This document shows positions 1 to 11,293 of a DNA stretch of 64,000 nucleotides, one piece after another. The notes under the pieces were generated by a model that saw only the letters and a program-made list of their open reading frames with translations, made no database searches and had not been told where the DNA came from. Source of the stretch: Phoronis australis. Its lineage: Eukaryota > Phoronida > Phoronidae. Made by a program: the position numbers and the translations under genes. The stretch covers positions 542,696 to 606,695 of the forward strand of contig NMRA01000003.1 of the NCBI GenBank assembly GCA_002633005.1, in the 5' to 3' direction. Within the stretch, counting starts at the first letter, position 1. Every line of letters starts with the position of its first letter.

Positions 1-566
1 CTCGAACACAAATACTTCCGTTATTGAACTTTTTGTTCGAGCAGTCACTCGTTCAGTTCCCAAAATCGTGAATTCGTCATTTTTATACTGCGCACGCTCC
101 AATTTTTACAGCACTCGCTAGGTGATGTGAATTCATGACTTCAATCTTTAAATACGCCAAAGGTGAGCTATTGCTGTCTTGTCAGTCAAATGTTCGTTTC
201 CCAAATGCCACCACTACTTGTCTTTAATTGGCATTACTTGAAACTGATTGTATTTCAATGAATTATTGTTTGTATTTGATAAAAATAAATGCTGTTGATA
301 TGACATTTATTAGTCTTTGTGCACATATTTGACATTTTAATGTTTAACAATCACGGCAAATGCACGGTTGGTTCCCGGCAGCACATACGCAAAGGGGACT
401 TCGGCTTTCAAAGTTCGCCGGTAGGACCGCAACTTCTGACCTTCGGCCTGGTTAAAAGAATGAGGTCATATCTCTTGGCGTGCGCCAAGTGTTGAGTTCA
501 CGATTTTGGGAACTGAAATAGAGACTGCTCGAAGAAAAAGTTTTATAACGGGAGTATTTGTTTGAG
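1..566. mobile_element. Inverted-repeat (foldback/MITE-like) element, about 0.57 kb
   Basis: The first ~72 bases return as an inverted copy at about 497-566; both arms contain the string TTCCCAAAATCGTGAA or its complement. Between the arms there is no coding sequence, only AT-rich DNA and a GC-richer patch at 360-480. The structure fits a non-autonomous DNA transposon. The left edge may lie outside the window. Confidence 0.6.
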
Positions 567-763
567 TTGGAAAAAATTAAACACATCGACAACCTCCTAA
601 GGTATTCCTCTATGCACAAAAGGTATTTATAACAATGTGACTTGGATGTTTTAGTCGGTGCGAGGCATAATTCGCCAAAAAGCTTCCGGCGTATGGAGCG
701 CCTATAGGAGCTGCATCGCCTCTGATCGGGCCAACAGAGGCGATAGTCATTGCCTAGGCAACA

Positions 764-1210
764 CGCACAGGCGTCCTCAGCTGATCATCCCCAATACACT
801 ACATATAATACTACAAGATAGAAATTCCACGGGTTCTTCAATTCAGCCATCCATATCAAACACATAACTCAATAAATTTACACAAAACAGGGGTTCAAAA
901 ACCATGAGAAATTTGTTCTTTCTTATAATACCATTCACGGTGTCCTGCTCCAGCGAGTTCGCAAGAAATTCGCTGTCAAAGCACAAAAATGTTCCCAAAA
1001 AGCCCAAAATCGAAGACGTTACTGTAGCCGAGTTTTAGGACTGTAGGTACATCATTGTTTGCATGTACACGTTCTTGGACTGGGCGCTTATTTCAGCAAA
1101 GTCTGAAAACGCGTAGGGGGGGATGCTTATAGGGGCATGGGCAGTTATTACGGCGAATACGGTATATATTTAGTGTATTGGGAACGATCAAAAGCTGAAG
1201 ACGCCCGTGG
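764..1210. mobile_element. Inverted-repeat element, family P, long form
   Basis: The left arm starts CACAGGCGTCCTCAGCTGAT and runs to about 815. The right arm, about 1171-1210, is its imperfect inverted copy ending in GACGCCCGTGG. The interior of about 350 bp has no convincing ORF. The same two arms occur back to back at 23258-23367, so this is one family with and without an interior. Confidence 0.6.
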
Positions 1211-1298
1211 TTTTCACTGAATAACGGACGTTGGCGCTATTCAGTGAAACTCGTTCCCAGTAGCCATTTTGAAGAGGAACCCCTGTACAACACTTTTA

Positions 1299-1560
1299 TT
1301 GGGATTTTCCGTAGATAAACCCACCCGATGAAATGCCCATGTATGTTTATTTGGAAAATTATGCCGAATCAACACCCATTGGCGTTTATTTGGTGTTGCG
1401 ACTTGTGGGGTCAAGTGTCTAAAAATAATTGGCGTTCATTCAGAAAATTTTCTCTTAAAAGCCCTGACAGCGTCAACTTTTATCCACAAATTCAGGTTTG
1501 CGCAACATTTATAATTAATAAAAATGTAAAAGTGGTGGCGAGCTATCTTGTAAATGTGCT
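1299..1560 (+). mobile_element. Left half of a MITE (family M3)
   Basis: It starts with GGGATTTTCCGTAG and continues with text matching the intact element at 22632-22998 (GGAAAATTATGCCGAAT, then a GTTTATTTGGTGTT segment). The matching right end is not here but at about 5196-5280, so the copy appears to be split by about 3.6 kb of other DNA. Confidence 0.5.
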
Positions 1561-1565
1561 TGTGG

Positions 1566-1670
1566 TGAGTCATATGAGCCTGTGTTAGCTACTTGCTAAC
1601 AGGCAATTGCTTATTGCCTGAATGGTTAGCATGCTCGCCGGTTTTATGAGAATCGCTGGTTCAATAGTCC
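1566..1670 (+). repeat. tRNA-derived SINE-like repeat, copy 1
   Basis: The segment has a short palindrome (TGTTAGCTACTTGCTAACA) followed by a tRNA-like part: an A-box-like GAATGGTTAGCATGC and a B-box-like CTGGTTCAATAG about 35 bases later. It is a pol III promoter relic, not a functional tRNA: the B box is degraded and no full cloverleaf is evident. A near copy in the same orientation is at 5092-5195. Confidence 0.55.
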
Positions 1671-2892
1671 TTTTGCGAGTTTATAACAATAACGCGAGAT
1701 TACGTGAGACTTAACTGTGACGTCACGGGAAGTGGGGCAAAAGCTTGTCGTTTGGCTCATTTGCCCAATACGTTAGCAGAGTGTATTCTGTTATTTTCTT
1801 CCACTTTTTGGCCGTTTAGTTCGAAAAATGCCAAACAAGCATTGCTGTTATGGCAAATGAAATTCAGATTCGCACTACAATACGTTCTATCGCGTTTTGT
1901 ACTAATTTCGTTTCGTGTATTTTAAACGGGCGATAGGCGAAATCCGCTTACTGATTAAGTTTTCACCACGTCAAAAATACATTCTACATCTAAAATTGTC
2001 ACCTAAAAAGACGCTTACTTTCTCCAGTTGTCCTTTCTACTTCTAAACATATCTTCGAAGAAGCATAGCTACGGGAATTCAGGTGACTTTGGCGAACAAT
2101 TCCAACTCCACATTGTGGTTACTGTTAACTTAAACCGCACGCGCGATAACCACAAAGTAGTTCAACTTGTCGGGTGAGTATGAGGCAAAGGCTAGCGCGA
2201 GACTGAGTGAAGCGCGAGACCTGGCGCGTGACACTTGCAAAATAACATGAGAACGTATCAAGTGAATTTGTAAGATTTGTTTTCTTTGGACTTATTGTTC
2301 GTGATTTCACGTAACTTTCTCAAAATGGCGCCCTGTGAGAGAAACTTGAGCGAACCGCGAGGTTTTCATGGATAGGTTCAAGTTATTTGTAGACTAAATT
2401 GTATCCAGAGTCAGGGTATGTGTTAATTAATTATAAGTCCATGTGCACATATGCATGTTTCATTTGATTCTATTTGCTGTATTTTGAAGTGAGTAAGTTT
2501 TTATGGGGATAAACTATCGCTCCTGTATGCTTGCGGCATTCAGGCCTAGACCGGGTTGAGTTCCAATTTCACTAGTCCGTTCACAGCTTCGCACAACATA
2601 ACAAGTTCACATTTTCTTCGTCCATTCACAGTTATTCCACGATCCATCTACTATCTTTTAAGTTGTGTTAACGTTTTAAGCGTAAAATTCACCATATGAA
2701 TTCAGTAAAATTTAGCGTGTGTAGCAAAGACTCGGGGGGCCAAACAAGACCAATATGGCGGGTTTTGCCCCTTTTCCGGTGACGTCACATTGACTAACGA
2801 GAAACTCGCAAGTGAGCTATTCTTGGGTCTGGTAATCTAAGCTATTGCTACAAATGGCGTAGTTGGCAAACAGATGATCTACCGATGAAGCA

Positions 2893-3670
2893 CTGCCAAC
2901 TGTTGCCTGCCAGCTGTATGACGACTATCGTCAAAATACAGCTAGGTACCACTGTGTGTTTAGAGCCGACAGACCTTGGAATTGCACACAGCCAGGTTAG
3001 TTTTGCTCGTCGCCTCCCGTGAAAATTGTATCAACATGCAGAGCCACAGACCGGCGCGGGTGCATGCAAAATCTATGAATCAACCGACACTCACCTTACC
3101 CGTTAGAGACGTTTAAGTGAAAAACAATCTAATAAACGTCATTTCCTTGCGTAATTCTTCGCCTTTTGTAACAATGAAAAGTATTTTGTCGTTTTGAAAA
3201 CAGTGCGCTCCTGTCACGCCCACGCACCATTTCCTAAAATTTTGTGACATCTTTCGGGAGATGATGACAGCTTCGCAGTGGCAGAATTAATTCTGAAATT
3301 TGGTTTGCGGGTATTAAAATACTTGTAACTTGTAACCAAATGAAACCAGTTCCGATAATTAGTTGTGACAGTTACGCAACCTCGTGGAAGAACTGTTGAT
3401 TGAAGAATCTGAGAAAAAAAGGAACTGGCCAATAGGTGACACAATATTTCATGGCACCAAAAGCTGACGCTAAAGATTGCTCCACAACTTTAGCAGCAGA
3501 ATAACGGTAGAATGCCATTTTTTCCAACACCATTAAATAATTTAATTTACTCAAGGAAGACTAGTTTTTAATGACACTAATTTTGAGTCAGATTTTATCT
3601 TGCCAGTTTTTTACCCGCATCGGCACAAAGCTGTATATTTAGTATACAGCTTTGCGCCAAGGCTATGCCA
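2893..3670 (+). mobile_element. Dispersed repeat R1, copy 1 (5' and middle part)
   Basis: It begins near GCCAGCTGTATGACGACTAT and shares long stretches with 25470-25890 and 27010-29225 in the same orientation and with 26740-26995 inverted. Shared landmarks include GAATCAACCGACACTCACCT, a GTTGATTGAAGAATC segment and a hairpin at 3626-3654. ORFs inside it are not conserved between copies, so it is probably a non-autonomous DNA transposon. Confidence 0.6.
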
Positions 3671-4000
3671 ACTAGTACCTGCAGACCTTGCATGGCGCGC
3701 ATGGATGGTGATGGTGAAAGTTCCTGTGGCTGGTTGTATGAAACAGTCCCAAATGGGGATTCAACTAAGTTCCCAAAATCTACTGCGTATTTGCGGGCTT
3801 TTGAAAACACTGTCCTACCTTATGCTGTTTCAGTATCATTACTACTGCCAATTTTTGGCTTTGATACAAATCGAGAGTGAACTCCAGATTGAATTCTCAA
3901 TATTGTTGGAAATAGGTAGGTATCTTTTCATGCAACGCCCCCAATTTAAGGAAGTCCAAAGTCCTAACTGTTTTGATTGAATTAAGGGGTCAGTTATTTG

Positions 4001-4780
4001 TTATACCGTACTCGTCCGGGTTACGGCCCATGCTTGGCTCACCGCCCACCCCTGAAAATTTCAATTTTTCATTTTTAAGCGCCCATGCTTGGCTTACCGC
4101 CCACCCCCATTTTTTATGATCGAGACTTTATAAAAGTATCTATGCTTCTGTGAACGTTTGTGGCACAAAATTTAGATTCCAAAACGTGCGCAACTCGCTT
4201 ACTTTTCTGTGACAATCAATCAGTTTTATTGGAAGTGGAACCTTGCCCTTTGGCTTTGAACTATGAAAAAGAAATGTACAATGTGTATAAAACGTTACAA
4301 TGTTAAAGTGTTCAATCAGAAAACCTGTCAATCATTAGCAGGTGTTTGGTTGCCTAACTAAGTTCAAAATATTCAGTAAGAAGACCTGTCAATCATTAGC
4401 ACCTGCTTGGTTGTCTAAGTCTCCAGGGAAGCAAATCTTTACACAATCAAGTGCTTCCCTTAAAAATACTCCTCGAACTAGTGGAGTCTTGTGTGATCAG
4501 TCTTTTCTCAAGAAAATTGCCGTACTGACCGCACGCCTACCTGTAGGAATACCTTAGTTCTAAGAGATGACCAGCAGCGACCGAGGTATGAAAAACCCAA
4601 TCGACATTATTGTAGCTCCGTCGGGGTAAAATCAATCCTGCGTACAGTAAGCAACAACTCCCGACTTTTCAAAAATTTCAATTTTAACCGCCCATGCTCG
4701 GCTTACCCCCCACCCCCTGTTTTTTAAGATTCCCAATTTAAGCACCCTGGGCGGTAATGCAGGCGAGTACGGTATTATTA
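4001..4780. mobile_element. Inverted-repeat element M4
   Basis: The left end ATACCGTACTCGTCCGGGTT (from 4003) pairs imperfectly with the right end at about 4750-4776, whose inverse reads ATACCGTACTCGCCTGCATT. The interior repeats CCGCCCATGCTTGGCTTACC-type segments at 4026, 4080 and 4690, and a 63 bp near-direct repeat containing CCTGTCAATCATTAGCA at 4323 and 4386. No coding sequence is seen. Confidence 0.5.
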
Positions 4781-5091
4781 GAAAATGCCATTAGTCAAAG
4801 AAGACCTCATAATAAAGATAAACTAGTAGAAAAATTGTTATCTGGGCCTGAGCGAAACAAATACAAAAAAGATTTAGTGAACTTAGTTGAATCCCTATTT
4901 TGGACTGTTTCATGCAACTGGCCACAGGAGTCAAGGAACTGTATGAGATACAACATTGTGTTCACTTGTTGAGGTGGTAAAGGTACCAAGGGAAGTTGAT
5001 GACCTGTATGCGAGACAACTTGGTGTTCACCTTCCTGGTGGCGTGCCTGTTCCGTAGGAAAGGGGGAGTGTTGTAGATGTACTTCCGGTGA

Positions 5092-5195
5092 ATTTATGAG
5101 CCTCTGTTAGCTACTCACTAACAGTCAATTGCCTATTAGCTGAATGGTTAGCACGCTCGCTGATTTTATGGGGGTCGTTGGTTCGATTCCCCAGG
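5092..5195 (+). repeat. tRNA-derived SINE-like repeat, copy 2
   Basis: This is the better preserved copy. A-box-like TAGCTGAATGGTTAGCACGC is followed by a B box GGTTCGATTCC, with a preceding palindrome CTGTTAGCTACTCACTAACAG region. It lies in the same orientation as 1566-1670. Right next to it (5196 on) begins the right half of the split M3 element. Confidence 0.6.
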
Positions 5196-5280
5196 CGTTT
5201 ATTTGGTGTAATTGAAACGCCTGAAAATTTAACATTTTCCGAATACACGTTCATGGGCTTATCTACGGAAAATTCTAGTA
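5196..5280 (+). mobile_element. Right half of MITE family M3
   Basis: GCGTTTATTTGGTGTAATTG, then AAACGCCTG and the terminal CTACGGAAAATTC match the right part of the intact copy at 22632-22998. Together with 1299-1560 it would make about one element length. Confidence 0.5.
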
Positions 5281-5518
5281 CCCTATTCAGGGTGATCTCA
5301 TGTCCTTGGTGCAGCCCAGACTGGGTTATTGTTTACAATCTGACTCTATTAACAACAATAACGTACATACTTGATTCTTATATTTTCTGAATTCTCCTAT
5401 CAGTACACGGTGATTCCAAAAATGTATTACTTGTACTGATTGGTCCCTTCTTATTCATAAATTCAGAGTTTTTCCAAGGCATTCATTTGCAATGCGTATT
5501 TAGTGAGGCAGCCATTTT

Positions 5519-6950
5519 TATGCGCCCACATTTTATATGTGGACGCATTATGTCGTCATCTCCGTCCGTCCTGGCGGCGTCCGTCCGGCGTCCGCTGCTT
5601 TATCTCCAAAACCCTTTGACATACGTTCATGAAATTTGGCACATATGTTCCATTCATGAATGGGGCATGTGCGAACTTTCGGACGGATCCAACTACCGGT
5701 GTGCCCCCTAGTGGCAATTTTAGTTTTTTATGCTTACCTTTGTATCTTCAAAAACCCTGAACAGATTTTCATGAAATTTGGTATGTAGGCACCTATTAGT
5801 CAGATGACGCTATCCACCCGTTTTCAGATGGATTCGACATAGTTTGCGCCACCTAGTGGCCATTTTTAGTGTTTTCGAGTCTGTTTTTGTGCGTCCACCC
5901 CTCTATCAACCAAACCGCTCAAAGGATTATTGTGAAAATTGACATGTATGTGCTTACTATAAAGAGGACAGCTGACAATGATTTTCAGACGATTTGGACT
6001 ACTGTGATGCCTCCCAGTGGCAGTTTTGTTTTTTTGTGCCTATGGCTGTATCTCCTAAACCGTTCGCAGGATCTTTACGAAATTTAATAAGTGTATTTAT
6101 ATGATGTTAACAACAGACGACGACGACTTTTGGACGGATCCGCCTACCAGTGTGCCCCCTAGTGTCAATTTTATTAGTGCGATGACGCTATCCTCCCGTT
6201 TTCGGATGGATTCGACCCAGTTTGCGACACCCAGTGGCCATTTTTACTGTTTTTGAGTCTGTTTTTTTGGCGTTACTATCAACCAAACTGCTCTAAGTAT
6301 GATTGTGGAAATTGGCTTTTATGTTCTTACTATGAAGAGGACGGTTGACGCTGAATTTCCCAGGACTTTGATTACTGTGGCGCCTCCTAGTGGCAGTTTT
6401 TTTTTTGCACCCATGGCTCTATCTCCCAAACCGTTTGCAGGATCTTTACTAAATTTAGCAGGTGTATTTATGTGATGTTGACAACGGACGATGACGACTT
6501 TAGGATGATTCTGACTACCGGTATGCCTCTAGTGGCAATTTTAGTATTTTACATTGACCTCTGTATTTTCATAGGTCTTCAGGTGTATACTTTGTGTTAC
6601 TTCGTGACTGTGAAGGAAAAGTTCCAAGTAGAAATTTGTTTCTGGCATTCTAATGCTGTGCTAATCTCGTATGTTGGTAAATTTGTTTTTAATTCTATGT
6701 TTCTGTGGTGCTTTAAGCAACTGATGTATAGGATGTGCTTGTATTATGAAGATCACTCACATTTTGCCCCTAGCCTATTGAGGAGACAATGACCATGCCT
6801 TTCCGTTTTGCAAAGTACAACATACTACATATATGCCCTCTACTGGCCACTTTGTGGTATCAATAAACAACCCTAGAAGGATACCGTATACGGTGCAATT
6901 GTGGGCGCATTTCAACGCTCTGCGTTGCTCTTGTTATAAGTGCGACACCT
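5519..6950 (+). repeat. Tandem array of ~150 bp units with distinct ends (pearl-like)
   Basis: Units carry ATGAAATTTGG(T/C) and then CCCCTAGTGGCAATTTTAGT-like text. The CTAGTGG/CCAGTGG landmark falls near 5704, 5851, 6010, 6160, 6229, 6384, 6526 and 6835, so the period is about 150 bp with one short unit. The block opens with a GCGCCCACATTTTATATGTG palindrome and closes with GTGGGCGCATTTCAACGCTC and GCGTTGCTCTTGTT. Fixed ends with a tandem core resemble bivalve pearl/Helentron-like elements; that link is inference. No gene is seen. Confidence 0.55.
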
Positions 6951-8985
6951 TTTAGCAGGATTGATAACTAACAGATAACCTAGCCAGAGTGAAGTTGGTT
7001 CGATACAGAATGTTTTTCTGTGTTCACGTATTTTAGCATGCCAATGATATTAGTTATCTTATTACCTTGAATTCCACTTGGTTGAAACAGTTTTTGTCTC
7101 TGAGACGACACATGTCTGCCTTACACACGAGCCGAAGTCGTGTCCGCGAGAAGTCAAGTGTTTTCGAGGATGTCATTTGTCTGAGAATACGCACTCGTGT
7201 TTTTCTAAAGAAGTCTTTAAGAGGCACTCTTTTATATGTTTACTGTTTTTAACTAAAGAGTTTCCCTAATGTGCCACACAGTATCTTGAATACAGTTAGC
7301 CAATTTTGGGGTCTTCTGACACACGCGTGATCATTGTAGTTACCACTGCTGCCGATAGGTGTCACAGTTTTGTAATGGTATTCACCCGAGATCTGCTTAC
7401 TAGCAAGTGAACACCTCTGTGAATGCATGATTAAGGAGAGAAATACTTTTTTATAATCACCATGATCACCATGGCAAGAGGATTCAGAAAATAGTAAAAT
7501 CAAGTATGCACGTTAATAGAGTCAGATTATAAACAATAACCCCGAACGGATGTCTGTGCCAAACTGATTTAGCACACTTCAATTTGGCGCCAGTTGGTGA
7601 GCCAGTCCGATGCCTGCACTGCACCAATCTGAATCTACTTAAGTGCCCAAACTACAGCCAGTGGTTTATTTATGGTTTTTTAACGGTTATCATAACTGAA
7701 ATTGACGGCATTGACTGCTCACAAATACAGGTCATATGGGGAAAGTGTCCTGAGAGGCGCCACACTGTAGCTTCAGCTTGGTGCCGGCAACAGTTATGCT
7801 CAGTTGCCAAAATCGGGAACTGGCCATTTTTAACACTGCACACGTTCCTGGCGTGCGCAGTAAAAATAAAAGTGATGGTTTTGACATCCTTAAAATTGCG
7901 ATCGTAATTCATGCTTGTACAATGTAATTTCATGGTGGCACTTTCTACCCAGTGGCCATCAATAGTAGACAGACTAGCAGATGAAGGGTTTTGACTCTTT
8001 TAAATGTTATTCTAATGAAGTGTATCAATATTACTAAAAATATTAAAGAAATGCCACACAACTTTGTGTCCATCTCATTTTTATAAAGGTTGTTCCAGTT
8101 CTTAGTAGTCTTAGTAGCATCAATTCCCTTTTCCTACTACTAGCATCTACACTTTAGTTTTTTGAGACAATAAAAGCAACTTGAGAATTCTGTACAACAA
8201 CAGTTGCCTGACACTTCACTTGACAGTCGTTTGTTAAGTGAAAATTCTTGTTAGTAATAAGACATAGCGTCTACTTATCAAGTTTGAAGACTTGTGGGCA
8301 AATGGAGAACTTTATGTGTTGGTTAAGACCAACATTCTTTGACAAACTTCTGAAGTGTTTACCATTATTTGACATCAGTTGAAATTGAAACGTTCTTATG
8401 TAATGTTGCAACAGCTTCATCCAAAAGTGCAAACATTGTTTCCCTTATTGTTTTCTTGTTTAACATAATAGTTATACTTGTAGCCATCTGCTTAAAACTG
8501 TATTTCCTCAATATTTAGCCCTCAAACTATGAATTAGGCCACTTAAGCTTATTAAATGGGTCTGTATCTTCCTGTGATTGAGCAGCCATGTAGCCTTATC
8601 CTTAATTGCTTGGAGTGAGTGCTTTACGGGTTATAAGATTCCAGTCACTTAAACACAGAAATAGTTATGTTGAATTTGCGACTAAATTTCTGTCTTGTCT
8701 CTAAGTGGGTTTTCATGAAACGGACCCCTGATTGACATAGTCTTGCATAGTGGTAATTTGTTTACTTTGAATTTCTTTAAAAAAACGCAAAATTTCATTT
8801 TTTTTGAATAATTTACGGAATTAGGCGATACCATGAGTTTAGATAGAATTTTGAATGGGCTTTCAGAAGATGTTTTCCATTTTTCGCTAGGACGTCTACT
8901 TTTCGAGTTATTTGAGATTTTCCGATAACGCTGTTCCTTTGTTGAGCGCTCTTGCTGCATTGATGTTGGTTTATCTTCTATTGAA
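6951..8985. other. Intergenic or intronic DNA, no gene seen
   Basis: AT-rich sequence with only short, frame-inconsistent ORFs lacking recognisable domains. A TTTTCATGAAACGGACCCCTG string near 8710 recurs near 32690 and, in variant form, near 34730 and 34945, marking dispersed repeats. Part of 7790-7870 resembles the terminal repeat of the element at 1-566. Confidence 0.5.
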
Positions 8986-8988
8986 CTA

Positions 8989-9345
8989 GACTGTAGCCTA
9001 TGTCTTATTGATTTATGACATCTAAGTTCGTCATATGAATGTTGTGATGTTGTTCATCATCGCCACCACCATCATCATATTCGTCATCATCGTCATCATC
9101 TTTGTCATCATCTCAGTCGTTGTCTTTTCCGTTAATTTCTCCAAGTGTCGCTCAAGACTGTAGCCTTTTTCTTACTGATTTCGGACTTCTACGTTCGTCA
9201 TGTGTATGTTATTATTACTTCTTTTGTTCATCCTCGTTACTTCTTTTGTTCATCCTCGCCACCATCGTCGTCATATTCGTCATCTTCGTCATCATCTTTA
9301 TCGTCATCTTTTTGGTTAATTTCGCCAAGTTTCGCTCCTCGGAGC
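8989..9345 (+). repeat. Two-copy tandem repeat (~167 bp) with degenerate CAT/CGT triplets
   Basis: GACTGTAGCC opens both copies at 8989 and 9156. Each continues through an ACATCTAAGTTCGTCAT-like segment, a run of CATCATCGTC triplets and a TTAATTTCNCCAAGT segment. The long open frame here is a by-product of the triplet composition, not a gene. Confidence 0.65.
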
Positions 9346-9799
9346 GCTTTCAGTTTATTGTTTGCAATAAAAATGATATTAGCGTGTTCCCTTTGGAAAA
9401 AATGTGTATTGATAATTGTTTTTTTGAACTGACGGAGAGAAAGATATTACACAAAAACGAGGTGAGCAATTTGCACCTTCATTCATTTCATATGAGAGAA
9501 CCTTGGGAATGCTTCGCATCCGTTTTCTCAAGGCTAAGGTTGTATGTGATAAACACGCAGTTTAAAATGTGTCAGACTCGAGAGCTTGTGGCTTTCAGTG
9601 AAATCCAAGATGACAATATATAATTCTTTGCTTTGGTGTATGTTACGTGCTGTCTGCTCATATTAGATTAGAAGATTTCCTCCGCAGCCAGAATGTTCCT
9701 ATGGCTGTGACATCACCACAAGAACATGCATCTTGTCGTGGAGCCAAAATTTTGTGTGAAAATGGATGTCAAAATTTTGCCTGCTGGAAAACGCCTGTA

Positions 9800-10285
9800 C
9801 TCTATCCAGTCCTCTAGTTAGTGAATTGTGTTGCTCTGTCAGAGTTTTTTGTTTTGTTTATTTTTTGTTCCCATATGTTCTATGATCAACATGAAATTTA
9901 CCATCTCATGCTAACTGTGACGCCCCTTTGGCCCTTGTTGCAATTTTGTTTTTGCCTGCACCTCAATATCTACCATGTGGCTTGATGGATCTTCATGAAA
10001 TTTTGTTTTTGTGATTCAATTCATGAATGTAGGCCTGACATTGACTTGCCAAGTACTGTGGCATCCCTTAGTGGCAATTTAGTTTTTTGTGTGTGACTCT
10101 ATATTTACCAATTTCCTTGATAGATCTATCCAACATACAGCAAGATGGCAGCATTTGCCTTGTTTCAGACAGTTTTGACTTGTAATAATACACCCCCTAG
10201 TGGCTATTTTATTTTGTATATTGCACAATACTAATAAAAAACCTATAAACACACTGCATTGCTCTTGCCCACTATACTTGTATGT
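9800..10285 (+). repeat. Second block of the ~150 bp tandem family
   Basis: It has the same landmarks as 5519-6950: CATGAAATTT-like text and CCCCTTTGG / CCCTTAGTGG / CCCCCTAGTGG near 9932, 10066 and 10194 (spacing about 130 bp). It ends in CTGCATTGCTCTTGCCC, which resembles the closing string of the first block. Confidence 0.5.
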
Positions 10286-10399
10286 GAAATTCAAGATGGT
10301 TGCTGTCAAGTTGACAATGCTGTTTTTCACGAAGGATTGTCTTAGGTGAACTAGTAGCCAATGGCTAGGTCATTTTAACGGATTTTCCTTAAATTATAG

Positions 10400-11293
10400 T
10401 CGCTCGCCGAAGTCACTAATGCTACAAAAGATCACAATTCTGCTGTGGCATTCCTACGACAGAAAAAGGTACTACGACGGGAGCCTCCAAGATGCACGCA
10501 GCGACATGGCCGACAGATGACAGAAGTGAAGAGTGGACAGTCAGCAATGTGGCGATGTCCTAGGCACAAAAATGTGAAACTTTCCTTACGTCATGGCTCC
10601 TTCTTTGCGGATTCAAGTTTGAGACTTGAAGTATTGATACACCTTGTATGGGCTTGGGCATGCGAGCTGACTGTGGAGAATGCAGCTAAATTGACGGGCA
10701 CGTGTCGGACGTCTGTGATGACTTGGTTTGATTTCATGCGTTGTGTGTGCAATTGGTGGCTGGTCAATAATCCATTCGGCCAACTTGGCGGTCCAGGTAT
10801 TATTGTTCAAATTGAAAAACCTGTAATTGTTCGACGGAAATATCACCGTGGTCGCCGAGTTGCTGAGAAATGGGTTTTCGGTGCATATTGCACAAGGCAG
10901 CGTGTGTTACGACTCGTGCAAATTAACAGTCGTTCAGCGGTGACACTTTTAGGCATCATACGCAAATGGATCGCGCCAGGATCCATCATATGCAGTGACT
11001 CGTTTGCCAGCTACAAAGGTTTGGCTAATGTTCCAGTTAACCCCCCGTATATCCATCGAACAGTGGACAGTTCTGGAAAGTTTTTGGATCCGGTCTCTGG
11101 GGCAACTGTCAACGGTGTGGTACGATTCTGGAGTAATTCCAACCGTCGTCTAAGAATTATGTCCTTGTTTAATGATGCCCAGTTGCAGAAACATCTTGAT
11201 GAATCTATGTGGCGCCAACAACATGGTTGCAGTCCCAGTGAAGCATTTCACAATGTTCTGCACCACATCTCACAATGGTACGAGACACCTTAG
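10400..11293 (+). CDS. ISXO2/Merlin-type transposase-derived protein, 3' exon
   Basis: 297 codons stay open to TAG at 11291. An in-frame stop sits just before 10400 at a good acceptor (CCTTAAATTATAG), so I read this as a spliced 3' exon; no ATG lies near its start and the 5' exon was not found. The pattern fits the ISXO2-like/IS1016-Merlin DDE family. It has an N-terminal part with WRCPRH, then the mid motif RRKYHRGRR followed by WVFGAY, then CSDSFASYKG (second catalytic Asp) and VRFWSNSNRRLR near the end. Family members have an IDES motif just before the KY(H/N)RGR motif; here it is IEKP, so the first Asp is Glu. The catalytic Glu expected before the FW motif is also missing (GVVRFW). The long intact frame with two altered catalytic positions suggests an inactive or co-opted copy. 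The cellular role is unknown. Confidence 0.8.
   Translation, partial: SLAEVTNATKDHNSAVAFLRQKKVLRREPPRCTQRHGRQMTEVKSGQSAMWRCPRHKNVKLSLRHGSFFADSSLRLEVLIHLVWAWACELTVENAAKLTGTCRTSVMTWFDFMRCVCNWWLVNNPFGQLGGPGIIVQIEKPVIVRRKYHRGRRVAEKWVFGAYCTRQRVLRLVQINSRSAVTLLGIIRKWIAPGSIICSDSFASYKGLANVPVNPPYIHRTVDSSGKFLDPVSGATVNGVVRFWSNSNRRLRIMSLFNDAQLQKHLDESMWRQQHGCSPSEAFHNVLHHISQWYETP

Noticed and set aside
1613-1670. Possible functional tRNA gene
   Set aside because: The A and B boxes are recognisable but the B box is degraded and no complete cloverleaf can be drawn; best read as a SINE relic, as at 5134-5192 and 58834-58908.
2325-2380. ATGGCGCCCTGTGAG as a possible TOMM22 first exon
   Set aside because: The peptide is not acidic, hits a stop quickly, and the candidate donor does not give the required phase.
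9102-9623. 173-residue + strand ORF with a hydrophobic stretch
   Set aside because: It lies over a degenerate CAT/CGT triplet tandem repeat; the hydrophobicity is a by-product of repeat composition and there are no splice or domain signals.
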